From Isoetes taiwanensis (Eukaryota; Streptophyta; Lycopodiopsida; Isoetales; Isoetaceae), in contig JAJEKV010000008.1 of NCBI GenBank assembly GCA_021234155.1, positions 8,212,445-8,276,444 of the forward strand: a DNA stretch of 64,000 bases, in the 5' to 3' direction. Positions 36,946 to 46,315 of this stretch are shown one piece after another. The translations under genes and the position numbers were made by a program. How positions within the stretch are numbered: the stretch's first letter is position 1; each line of letters opens with the position of its first letter. The notes below the pieces were generated by a model. It saw nothing but the letters and a program-made list of their open reading frames with translations. It did no database searches and was not told the DNA's origin.

Positions 36946-37940
36946 CCTGGAAAAATTCCACTGGGAGACCATCTAGGCCAGGGCACTTGTCTTTCTTTAA
37001 AAGAGAAGCAACTGAATGTAAGTCATTGGTGATGTCCACTTCTAGGTATGCACGCTGCTCAGCTGACACAATGGGGTGGACCTTCGACAGGACTGCAGAT
37101 TGCATATCCTCCTGAAAGGGCAACTGATGCCTGGAAAAGAATGAGGAAAAGTGGTCGTGGAGATACTGCTTCAACTGAACTGGATCAAAACATTCTGAAC
37201 CATCAGGCAAAATAAAGGAGTTATAGAGGCCATCATACGCCTTCTCTTAGCAGCCCGAAAAAAGAAGTGAGAGCATCTATCACCAGATCTAAACCATTCC
37301 AGTCCAGCCTTTATCCTGGCTTAATTCACATGAGCTTCTCAATGGCTCTAATCTCTCTCAAGATTGCTCTCTCTCTCTAATACCTGAAGAAGGGGCAAGA
37401 CCGCGACATCTCTGTAACTCCTGATACAACACGGTTAATTGGTTTCTAGTCTGGACCACCGGTGCATGACCCCACTATTTTACGAAGGATTTAACAGCCA
37501 TGAGAGCAGCAACAACACCAACCATACCACCACTACAAGAGAATTCATGAGACCAGGCATTCTTACAACCTGCAGTGAATTCACTATCCTTCAAATGTTT
37601 AGTATTGAGCTCGAAGTAAGTTTTTGTAGCTCTTCACCATAGAGGTTCTTCAGTAGAGAACCATTGCAGATTATGATCTGACACTGCACTATCCAACAAA
37701 TTAGTTCTCTGCAACTGAAGAAAATCAGCAGCTATTGCATTATAATAGCCACGATCGTGTCGGGCGTAAGCTCTACCATTGCCTGTCCATCCATTGCACC
37801 ATGTGAAGGTTTGATCACCCTCAATCTCAACAAGGCCACAATCATGCAGCAGGCATCACCATTGCTCCCGCTCAAATCCCTGAACCACCTGTGATCCCCT
37901 GCCATACATGTCTGTCTCAATTTCAACCATATTGAAATCT
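36946..37940 (-). pseudogene. LINE-2 ORF2 inverted part: endonuclease and linker
   Basis: Minus-strand reading gives endonuclease landmarks DFNMVEIE, GLVEIEGDQTFTWCNGW and AVSDHNLQW (the SDH motif). A linker then runs to KKDKCPGLDGLPVEFF, which precedes RT in plant LINEs. Several stops and frameshifts are present. The uninterrupted piece is 36,677-37,210, of which only the part above 36,945 belongs to the element. Confidence 0.78.
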
Positions 37941-37944
37941 CTAA

Positions 37945-40160
37945 TGAGCAACCATATTGGGATTGGTTGGGTTGCGATCTTCACAATGCTTTCTGTGAGT
38001 TTCGTAGGTTCAGAAGTTTGGATAAGATCCTCAATACCGGTTGCATTTATCTTATTCCCAAGTGTAAAGAACCGAAAACAATATCTGACTGGCGCCCTAT
38101 CACATTATTATTTTCTGTGTATAAAATATTTGCGAAGGCCCTTGCTGGCAAAGTACGTGATGTCTAGGTTGTATCAATCTCTCCTACTCAATCTGGATTC
38201 TTGCCTAGGAGGAGCATTTTAGACAATGTTGCTGCTGCTTATGAGGGTATGTATTGGGCCAGATTGAAAGGTCGGCGTATAGCCTACCTTAAATTAGATT
38301 TTGCCAAGGCATATGATAGTGTGGATTGGGAATTTTTGAAAAAAATCTCTTGACATTGGGCTTTGGTCAACAGTTCACGAGTGATGTTATGAAGCTCCAT
38401 GTCTCTGCACGGTCTACGATGCTTTTTCAAGGGGAACCCTCCACTGTATTTCAAGGATGCCTATCAGCTCCACTTTTGTTCACAATAGTAGCTGAGGTTT
38501 TCTCACAACTATTTGCTAAGGCCGTGCAGGATAGGATAGTGCAAGGTCTGAGTATGGAGGATGGTTCATAGGAAATCTGTAATCAGTGTGCTAATGACAC
38601 GTTTCTCTTTCTTGTTGCTGATGCAGACATTCTTCGAATGCAAAGCTTCTTCTTGATACTTTCTCCTTAGCATCTGGAGTTCTTGTTGGTTGGCCAAAGT
38701 GTTCCGCATTATGGATGCTTGATGGTGTTGTACCTCCTTGTGTGGCTGATTTTCCTTGGAAGGTTCTTCCTCATGGGAAGGCTACTAAACTTCTTGGTAT
38801 TCCTGTGGACATTCATATTTCTACCTCCGATCTTGGGATATTATCATAGAGGGGCTGTGAAAGCATTTGTTTTGGTGGAATACTGCTAAACTCTCTCTGC
38901 CAGCACGAATAACTGTTGCTAAGCATTTTTAAGTAATTCCCACCTCTATATGGCCTCTGCCCTTCTGGCTTCTCAGTCAAAATTTCAGGTGATTGTTACC
39001 ATTGTCCGTAATTTTATTTGGAGTGGGAATGAGGAACATGCTGTGGTCAAGGTGGCATGGTCCAAATGCACTAGGCCAAAATTTTCAGGTGGTTTCGATA
39101 TGACAGACTTCCATCTGCAGAGTAAGATTCTGATTTCTAAGTTCATCTGGAGGGTCCTTAAGGATATGGTTGACTCACCTGGAGTGCGGTTGGTGAAGCA
39201 ATCACTTGCACATTGTATTCCTTTTGGGAAGACTTCGTTAAAACCTCTTCTTCCTTGGAGTCTCTTTTATCAGTTATGCCCTTTTCCAATGCCTTCCCTT
39301 TTTTGAAAGGCTTGCTGGAGTCTTGGGAGAAAGTACAGACCTTATTCCATATCGATCTTGTTGCATGGCATCAGTTGAGTGCTCCTTGTTGGTGGATACC
39401 TGTGGAAAATAATCTTCCACTTTGTGCCTCAGTTCATCCATTAACACAACGATGTTGGAGGTTAGCAGGATCCTTGACAGTTGCGGCATGGTATGATTCT
39501 GGCCAGTTAGCGACATGGCAATTCTTTCAAACAAAATTCTTATTGTCTCGATGGGACATGCCTATTTGGCAAAAGGTTGTTAGTACTCTGTCATTGGTTG
39601 CTCCAGAGGCTATTGAAGGTTGCAAGCGGATTTCCCACCAGAGTGTTCACGAGCATAGGCTTGTGAACTCTATGTATAGGCTGCTTGTCAATGGTGATAT
39701 CCTTCCGCCATCCACTAAATGGTCCCTTCAACTCCCACCTCCTAGTTGGAGACAAATGTGGACTTGGGCTTGGGATAAACTACTTCATCCTAAGGTGGTT
39801 GTGCTTTGGTGGCAGACTATTCACAGATGCCCTCGTGTGAATGTGCTTGTCCACAGATTCGATCCTCGAGTGTCAGCATTCTGCCCACTGTGCAAGCAAA
39901 GGGACGAGACTATTGAGCATTGTTTCTTTTTATGTGATCATCTCCAGCCTATTTGGTCTTGGCTGCTTTCTCATTTTCATGTGACATTGACAAGTCAGTC
40001 AGTGCTCCTGGCTATATATCCGGATACTTGGAATAAATTGCCAAGCGTTTCATTTAGCATCAGGATGGTTGTTGTAGTCCATCTGGAATTGCAGGAGATT
40101 GTGTGTCTTTCAGGGTTTAGAGATTCCTCCTGCAGTTGTCCTCCAGAACACACAAGCTAG
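37945..40160 (+). pseudogene. LINE-2 ORF2 sense part: reverse transcriptase and zf-RVT
   Basis: In order: PYWDWLGCDLHNAF, LIPKCKEPKTISDWRPITLL, LDFAKAYDSVDWEFL, GCLSAPLLF, a decayed catalytic box CANDTFLF where YADD is expected, and a long C-terminal frame (39,213-40,160) with WWQTIHRCPRVNVL and the zinc motif CPLCKQRDETIEHCFFLC. Stops near 38,167 and 38,571 and frameshifts make it non-functional. Confidence 0.82.
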
Positions 40161-40381
40161 AATTGCTATGGCCTATCATTGCTCTTCGCTTGCTCCTGCC
40201 AAGCGACAGTTGATATTTGAGTTCCTTTTGAGTGTATTGTCCTATGCATAGGCTGGTGGTTCTACTCAGTGGATCTTGATTATCCTCTGAGATTTTATTC
40301 CCGCCTGTGCATTTGTATCTGGCTTTTGGCTTAGAGTTTTAATAAAGTTTGTCGTCCATCAGAAAAAAATAAAAATAAAAT

Positions 40382-40395
40382 CATATATACCAATT
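40382..40395. repeat. Right target-site duplication of LINE-2
   Basis: CATATATACCAATT directly after the A-rich tail. Confidence 0.8.
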
Positions 40396-40799
40396 GTATC
40401 TTTCTAAGAAATTTTATATTTCTCAATGTTTAAGAAGATAGGTATGAGATTTCATGTAGAAGACTATGTATACGAATTGTATCTTATACCCAAATCACAT
40501 AATAGCCAAAAAGGTAGGATCCCCCCAAAAAAACCTATTTTTAAAATACCAAACATATAAAAAAAACGATAAGAACCTAAACAAAATGGCCAAATACCCC
40601 ATAGTGAACTTTTGACTTTCTAGTATCATCATTATTGCATAAATTTTTCCCTTGAAAAACTTTTGAGGCAAGGGCTTTTTAATTCTAATAATAATGGTTG
40701 TAGTAGCCCAACTGTATGGGTTCCAGGGCATATTGGTCTTCATGGATGTAGAAAAAACTATTCTATTCTATAACAACAAACAATAGAAACTTGCCATCA
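40396..40799. other. AT-rich spacer, no gene seen
   Basis: I see neither an ORF nor a known repeat in this 400-bp stretch between LINE-2 and the next LINE remnant. Confidence 0.5.
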
Positions 40800-41261
40800 C
40801 TAAGAAGAGAAAATGAAGATTAACTCGGAGCAAAGGGGGGCCTTAATCCAGTTCATAAGGCAACCTGAAGCAATGGAAAACATATCCAGAAGCTCTTTTG
40901 TGTTTATGAAATTCTCCTCATCTACATGTAAGAAAAGAAAAGTGTCATCTGTATATGGATTTCCAATTTGTTGAGACCCACCCCCCATCCTCAAACATTC
41001 TATGATGCCATCGTCCACTGCAGAGATCGGAAATAAAAAGAGTGCTTCTATGACAATGGCAAATGGATAAGAAGTCAATGGGCAACCTTGGCAAACTTCA
41101 CGGCCAACACTAAAGATCGAAAAGGACTTGCCATAATAAAATACGGTGCCTCTAGCAAAAATAAGGTAGATGTATTGCTTGGCATATTGATGCAAGTCAA
41201 TAGTCATAAGCCCTTTTGGATCTACCAAGGGTATTTGTTTGTAATATAATTTACTCACCTA
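40800..41261 (-). mobile_element. LINE reverse transcriptase remnant
   Basis: A 152-codon minus-strand frame with GREVCQGCPLTSYPFAIVIEALF (RT finger/palm motif), a substituted catalytic box PYTDDTFLF in place of YADD, and SGCLMNWIK. Only the central RT is left. It directly abuts the truncated end of the left H3-carrying element near 41,270, so it may mark the event that removed that element's pol region. Confidence 0.7.
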
Positions 41262-41361
41262 GGTATCCTATTTGGCTCTATTAGTAGCTTTTTAACTTTT
41301 ATCTTACGCTAACTAATTTAATACCTTGAGCTAATCGATATCGTGGTCTGGATTTCTCTAA

Positions 41362-41946
41362 CTAACTGTTTCTTTTCAGCTTATTGGACTTCGCATAGCC
41401 CTTCCACCAAATTCTGGCTGCTCCTATTAAGTTTGCTGTAGCAACCTTCCCTATATCCTTGTCCTTCATGCCATAAGAATTGCCAAACTCTTCCATTTCA
41501 TCAAGCCAAGCTTCTGCCTCCATACCTGACCTGTCCTTCTCTGAAAACTGACTCAACTTCCTAGTCTTCCACACATTGCTCATAGCGCTGTCAACTTTCT
41601 TCTGATAGTCATCTGTCTTCCTTGCCCTGGCTCTTACCTGTGATGTATCGGACTCACTCTCTGAGTTAGAACTGTCCTGGCTGTCAGAAGTGTCTGATGT
41701 GTTGGAGCTGGATGGTGTTGAGGTCCTTCGGTTTCTCCTTTTTCTCTTTCTGTCCCTGACATTTCCCTGATTGCCTTCCCCTTCTGGTTGTGGAACCTCC
41801 TCAACGCCTTGCTGAGGTAGTGGTGGAGGAGGTGGTGGTGCTGGTGCATATTCTTGGACGTTCATCAATGGGGTGGCCCAATGAATCAGCTGGTGCATTT
41901 GGTTCCTCATTTGGGTAAGCCTTGCGTTGATTGATTCCACCATCAT
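41362..41946 (-). CDS. Ty3/gypsy gag fragment (left element)
   Basis: A 194-codon frame. The N-terminus is short and helical, followed by a proline run (about residues 34-43), then a basic patch KRKRRNRR and a long Ser/Asp-rich stretch. The last 60 residues match retrotransposon gag: QFSEKDRSGMEAEAWLDEME, DIGKVATANL and ARIWWKGY. The same GKVATTNF..ARIWRKGY pattern is in the right element near 53.05 kb. The protein is cut after this motif, so the rest of capsid and the zinc knuckle are lost. Confidence 0.82.
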   Translation of the reverse strand: MMVESINARLTQMRNQMHQLIHWATPLMNVQEYAPAPPPPPPLPQQGVEEVPQPEGEGNQGNVRDRKRKRRNRRTSTPSSSNTSDTSDSQDSSNSESESDTSQVRARARKTDDYQKKVDSAMSNVWKTRKLSQFSEKDRSGMEAEAWLDEMEEFGNSYGMKDKDIGKVATANLIGAARIWWKGYAKSNKLKRNS

Positions 41947-42275
41947 TTCCTCGTTGTTGTCATCTTGTTCACGTCCAAATAAGTTTCTAGGTACCCATTG
42001 GTGATGTCGGCCCTGGCCTTGAGAACCTGAGCCGATGTTCCTGGCTGCAAGTATTAGTCATCAATACTGTTACTTTAGTTATATATTATTCATCCTTATT
42101 TACAAGTGAATTATTGTTGAGCATAAAAGAAATCATGCCAAAATTACACTTATAAGTTAAAGACAATTTATAGTCATTAATATAAAAGTTACACATTGAT
42201 GTCAAATACATGATAGAAGATAGAAGTGAAGACATTCAATACAATTTAGAAGATGATTAAAACAGAATTTGTCTA

Positions 42276-43808
42276 TCATCGATGGCCCCTTGTCAACTTG
42301 AAGAAATTCTTGACGTCCCTAAGCCGAAGGCCTTTGCCGAGGTTGCGTAAGATGTTCCTGGTTGATCCTCCTTCGAGTGCACGGGCCATTTCCGGTGCCG
42401 GGAGTTCTGGTGCGGTTGCCGCTACTACTGACAGTGTCGCATCCCTGAGGTGGCCTCTGGCGAAGTCGAGGCAGTGGAGCGCCACAGATCTCTTGAAGAG
42501 AACAATGTGATCCGCATGGGCGTACATCTTGGAGTGCTGTCGGAAGCCAGAGAGTGCTATGAGGAGCGCCACGGACTCTTCCCCTCTTGGGCTAAACTCC
42601 TTGTGGAAGACTATCATCTGCCCTTGACTGAGGACTGGGAGGTAGTAGCGGAGCGCCGTACCCTTGCCTGTGCTTTGTGATCCTGTGCCCTTCCTTTGAG
42701 CTGTCCCATCGTAGATATCTACTGCCAAGACGTCTTCATGATCTCTCCACATGGTAGTTGCGTTCTCCAAGTTGATGCTGCTGGATGCTTCCCACATGCT
42801 CCTGGAACGAACTGTCCGGCTAGAGCTTGGGTCTCTTCCTGGTTTGTACAACCTGCTTTGTATTTCTTGGAACTCCTCCTCTGAAATGATGGGTTTCTGT
42901 TGTCGATAGATCTCCCTTATCTGCTGATAGGCTGCTATATCTGACATTGTCTCCCTAGCGTAGGAGTGCCGCTCTGCTATCTCCCTTGGAATTTCCTGGT
43001 AGGAGTAGTCGATGAGGTCGGTGTTCTGCTCCTGTGCCATCAAGCCTAAGAGCTCGTCAATCCTAAGCCCTTCTTCTTGGCAGTAAGGTAGGTTGAGGAT
43101 GTCGTTTGCCAAGATGTATTCCTCTCCGTCGATGACTATAGGTGACAAGGCTGTGATGTTGATTGGTGGCTCGTAGGCTCGCCTGATGTCGTCATCGTGC
43201 TTGGCCATGTGCCTCTTGATCCTCCTTGCCTCTCTGCTTTCCCAATCTGGATTTTCTTCCCCTAGCTGCTCGTAGTCTTGCTCGATCTACAGTGCTGGTG
43301 TCCCTGATGTCCTGCCATGGTACTCGTACTCCGAGGAGTCTATCTCAAGGATGAGGCCTTGGTCTCTACGAGTGTTGAGTGGTGCTAGGTCTAGAGGCTG
43401 AATGGAAGGTTCTCCCACCCTATTGACTGACTTATACTGCATGAATAGAGCAAGGGCTATCTGGGATGAGAGATATCTATGCCTATTATGCCTGCAGATC
43501 ATGTAGTCTGGCATGGTTCTAGTCCTATCCCACAGCTGGTTCTTGCCCTTGGATCCTCCCATCTCTCTTCCTAATGCTTGGCTAAGCATCTCTAGAGATA
43601 CTCAATTCCCTCCTCTAGGGGGTAAGCTAACTTCCCAGGGTAGGATCTGTTGGTCATATTGGCAAATGATATCAGTATAGAAGGGTGTTCTGGTCAATGT
43701 TGCATGAAGATCGAACAAATGGTCGAACACCTGGAAGGCTTGATCAGCAGGGAAGTCATGGATGTGGTTGGCGGCATCATACCATCTGACAAAGTTGCTA
43801 GGCACCAT
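42276..43808 (-). pseudogene. ORF X (left element): conserved protein of unknown function between H3-like ORF and gag
   Basis: One frame of 510 codons broken only by two in-frame stops (about 43,603 and 43,287). No known domain was recognised. A helical N-terminal part includes WDRTRTMPDYMICRH and SSQIALALFMQYKS. A middle part has ALSPIVIDGEEYILANDIL then RIDELLGLMAQ and an acidic helix rich in Glu and Gln. A C-terminal part has SVALLIALSGFRQHSKMY and ends basic. The right element has a homologue (54,961-56,346) with matching segments such as DIIPIVYVNGQEYLLLDDIM. It sits where additional ORFs occur in some Ty3/gypsy lineages (for example Ogre/Tat). It may be an accessory structural or nucleic-acid-binding protein; that is a guess. 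Confidence 0.7.
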
Positions 43809-44092
43809 TGAGCAGAAATGGGTGTAGAAAATGGCTTGTAAAGATCAATGAAGGGTTGAGAAATCGCCTAAGATGCTAGGAACAGAAAATGGCAAATGAG
43901 GCCCTTTTTATAGACTATGGTCTGCCTCGGGTTTCGTGCACAAGGGTTCTTGATGGGAGAGACTTTTGTTCTAAGGCTATAGGTCTCCAAATGAAATATC
44001 ATGAAGTGCAATTCTAAGCAAAACAAAGCAAGAAACACTACATGGCCGTTTGTTGGGTCAAATTTGGCTAATCTAGGTCAAACATGGTCAAC

Positions 44093-44165
44093 CCGGGTGA
44101 ATCCGCGCGAAATGTGTCTGCGTTGCGAACGCAGGGTGGATTGGCGCGGTCTCACTCGGTTGGCC
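44093..44165. repeat. Hairpin repeat 1 in spacer between H3-like ORF and ORF X
   Basis: Inverted arms: outer GGGTGAATCCGCGC pairs with GCGCGGTCTCAC, and inner CTGCGTT pairs with AACGCAG across a 3-nt loop. The unit is GC-rich in an AT-rich spacer and repeats at 44,294. Confidence 0.75.
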
Positions 44166-44293
44166 TGATTTGGGTCAAAACTTAACATTTTTAGGAGCTA
44201 CAAGATGCTAACATGCCTAATTGAATCAATTTTAACCTAGCTAGCAACTTATTTCAAGCAAAATTATCATCTAGAAGCCAATTTTCAATGCAA

Positions 44294-44366
44294 CCAGGTG
44301 AATCCGCGCGAAATGGGCCTGCGTTGCGAGCGCAGGGTCGATTGGCGCGGTCTCACCCGGTTCGCC
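44294..44366. repeat. Hairpin repeat 2 in the same spacer
   Basis: Second copy of the unit with compensating differences in the inner stem (CTGCGTTGCGAGCGCAG). It lies about 200 bp from the first copy in direct orientation. Confidence 0.75.
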
Positions 44367-44595
44367 TGATTTTTGCCAATCTTCGATGGTATTTGCTGAA
44401 ATTTTGTTCTGACCCGGGTTCCTAGGCAATTTCTAAACACTTTACAAGAAATTCTACTACAAATTAGCTTAATTACTTACATTTTCAAAACATAATGCAA
44501 TCCAATTTACAGAGTAATAGAACTTATATATATTAAGAGAAAACCAATTTACATTGAAAACTTTGATTTTAACAAAATTACAAAAATTTGAGGTC

Positions 44596-45747
44596 CTAAG
44601 GCCTCTCTTTGCGGATCCTCCGCGCCAAGTGCAGGTCCTTGGGCATAACCGTCACCTGCTTGACGTGGATGGCGCAAAGGTTTCCCTCTTCAAAGAGCTG
44701 GTCAGCTCTGCTTCTGCGGCTTCTTGCAGGGCCCGGGTCATTAGAGGGGTGACCCTGTAATCGGTCCGGAACTCCTGCATGACTTCCCGAAGAAGGCGTT
44801 CAAAAAGGCGCCTTCCTTATCAGGAGATTAGTACACTGCTGAAAGTGTCTAATCTCCCGAAACACCCGCGCGTGTCGAGAGTTAGGCCCATGATGGGTCT
44901 TCTTGGGCTTCTCCGGCCTAGGTGGAGGCGGCTTCGGCTGGCTCTTCGGTCGCCCGCCCTTGACGAACCTCTCCACATTCTGCTTACAGTACCAATCATT
45001 GTACCTCGTCCAGCGACGAAGGTACTCCTGGTACGCCTTCATTTTGCGCTTGAATTCACGATCTTGCTTGAGCGCGAACTCTCGCTCACCCACCTTCTGC
45101 TTCTTAACTACCTTGGGTGGCTTGGGCCACTTCGGGTAGGGTGGGCGTGCGTTGGGGTCTGAAGGCTCCCCAACGTCTTGCTGCTCCTCCTCCTCTTCGA
45201 CCTCCTCTTCCTCATCTCCGCCTCCTTCTTCCTCTTCCTCTTCATCTACCTCGCGGGGTCGAGGTTCTTCAATTGTGATTGTCCCGCGAGGCCGATCATT
45301 CCTCCTCTTAGTCCTCCGCTCCTTCTCCTGCAGCTCCCTCTCCCTCTTCTTCCTCGCTGTCGTTTCTTCTGGCCACTCTGCTACTTTGTTCTTCCCCTTC
45401 TTCTTCTTGCTGGAAGAAGCTGTTGCCTGCTGGTGCCCGGTCTCCTCCTCCTGGTGCTCCACCTCTTGGTGCTCCTCCCGCTGCTCCTCTTGGGCTCCCC
45501 CTTGGTCGGATAGGGGGCCAAGGTGGTGAGTTTCGTCGATGCGCTGGCTCTCTACCGACGACGAACTGCTTTGGGGCTCCTCCTGAGATGCATGGAAGGT
45601 TTCGTCGGAGGAAGACGACGCCTCATCGCCTGGCTTCAGCCGGAGGTGCGGTGGAACTTGCTTCCCATGGCCACCTGCTGCTGCTGCCACCATAGAGGGT
45701 GTGCTCCTTGGGCCAGGCTTCCTGTAGGTCTGCTTGGTTCGGGCCAT
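44596..45747 (-). pseudogene. Histone H3-like fusion ORF of retroelement (left copy)
   Basis: Starts MARTKQTYRKPGPRS, where the first nine H3 residues including K4, R8 and K9 are kept except A7 to Tyr. About 280 residues follow. They comprise a Ser/Glu-rich part, a Lys/Arg-rich part, an acidic run at about residues 165-200 (EVDEEEEEEGGGDEEEE), a Tyr/Trp-rich basic part and a Pro linker. The frame then enters an H3 fold at about residue 295: REIRHFQQCTNLLIRKAPF (alpha-N and alpha-1), [25 protein letters not shown] (alpha-2), [20 protein letters not shown] (alpha-3 start) and ARRIRKERP before a TAG at 44,596-44,598. The open frame ends after KAPF (44,800). Two single-base shifts, one in a 5-A run near 44,802 and one near 44,702, separate the fold pieces. 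Loop 1 has canonical H3 length, so it is not a typical CENH3. Confidence 0.85.
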
Positions 45748-46303
45748 ATCTTACGGTCCGAGAAATGGGTGACATAAGGCTGATCAAGAGAGAGAAGGTG
45801 GCTGGTAAGGTTTGGGGGGAAATGAGGTGGCAAGAAGATATTTAAAAAAGGAAAGGTTCCCTAAGGAATATTATCCTACCATTAATTGGTGTAATGATTA
45901 GCCTCCCCTATTAATTACTCCAATATATTTACTTATTAGTATGTATTTAGTACCGTATTATATTAGAATTTCGAATTTTTCCTAATGGTTTGAAGGGTTA
46001 ATTATGAATTTGCGCCATTTTTCACCCGGGTCTCCGATTGGCATGATTCTTTGACCCATATTAGGTGAAATTTGATGCTGATCCATAATTTCCACTCCAA
46101 TTTTACTAGAATATTAATTCGACTCATTCTTTTTCGTCATCTAACAACTTAGCCTGCTCTTACGGACCCACTACCTAGGAGAAATTTTTTTTCCCTTTTT
46201 TTCGAGGTTCCATGGTGGAAATTTTCATTTCGCACCCTATCAGGCCTGTTAGACTACTTTCAAGGATATGGTCAGTGCTAGTTCTTGGTCAACCAAGAAC
46301 ATC
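45748..46303 (-). other. Leader of left element between PBS and H3-like ORF
   Basis: About 555 bp, AT-rich, without an ORF. It probably corresponds to the 5' untranslated leader of the element RNA. Confidence 0.5.
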
Positions 46304-46315
46304 GCTCTGATACCA
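46304..46315 (-). other. Primer binding site, tRNA-iMet type (left element)
   Basis: Minus strand TGGTATCAGAGC directly after the CA end of the LTR. This is the standard initiator-Met tRNA complement of plant LTR elements. Confidence 0.85.

Larger units (their letters stand above)
22573..38064. repeat. Large direct duplication, copy B
   Basis: Same content and order as copy A, offset by about 22.57 kb. The U2AF35-related gene and the ORF1/endonuclease half of LINE-1 are clean here and damaged in copy A. The reverse transcriptase half of LINE-1 (about 24.7-27.2 kb) is damaged here and cleaner in copy A. LINE-2 continues to its poly(A) tail at about 40.38 kb, so this copy holds the original context of the right breakpoint. 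Confidence 0.92.
36946..40381 (+). mobile_element. LINE-2, 5'-truncated and 5'-inverted non-LTR retrotransposon
   Basis: Flanked by the 14-bp direct repeat CATATATACCAATT at 36,932-36,945 and 40,382-40,395. The sense part (about 37,945-40,381) carries RT and zf-RVT and ends in an A-rich tail (AGAAAAAAATAAAAATAAAA). The inverted part (36,946 to about 37,940) carries endonuclease and pre-RT linker on the minus strand. The inverted piece stops at GLPVEFFQ and the sense piece resumes at PYWDWLG, which are adjacent in LINE ORF2. The junction end is truncated at the endonuclease DFN motif. This is a second twin-priming event, in a family different from LINE-1. Confidence 0.88.

Noticed and set aside
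45152-45529. Plus-strand Ser-rich and Leu-rich ORFs at 45,152-45,529 as possible secreted or membrane proteins
   Set aside because: They are the antisense of the acidic Glu/Asp codons of the H3-like ORF, which has the better supported frame.
44800-45747. An ordinary host histone H3 or CENH3 gene
   Set aside because: The MARTKQT start is followed by ~280 residues absent from histones, the ORF lies between a PBS/LTR and gag, and a diverged copy occupies the same place in the other element. Loop 1 lacks the insertion typical of CENH3.
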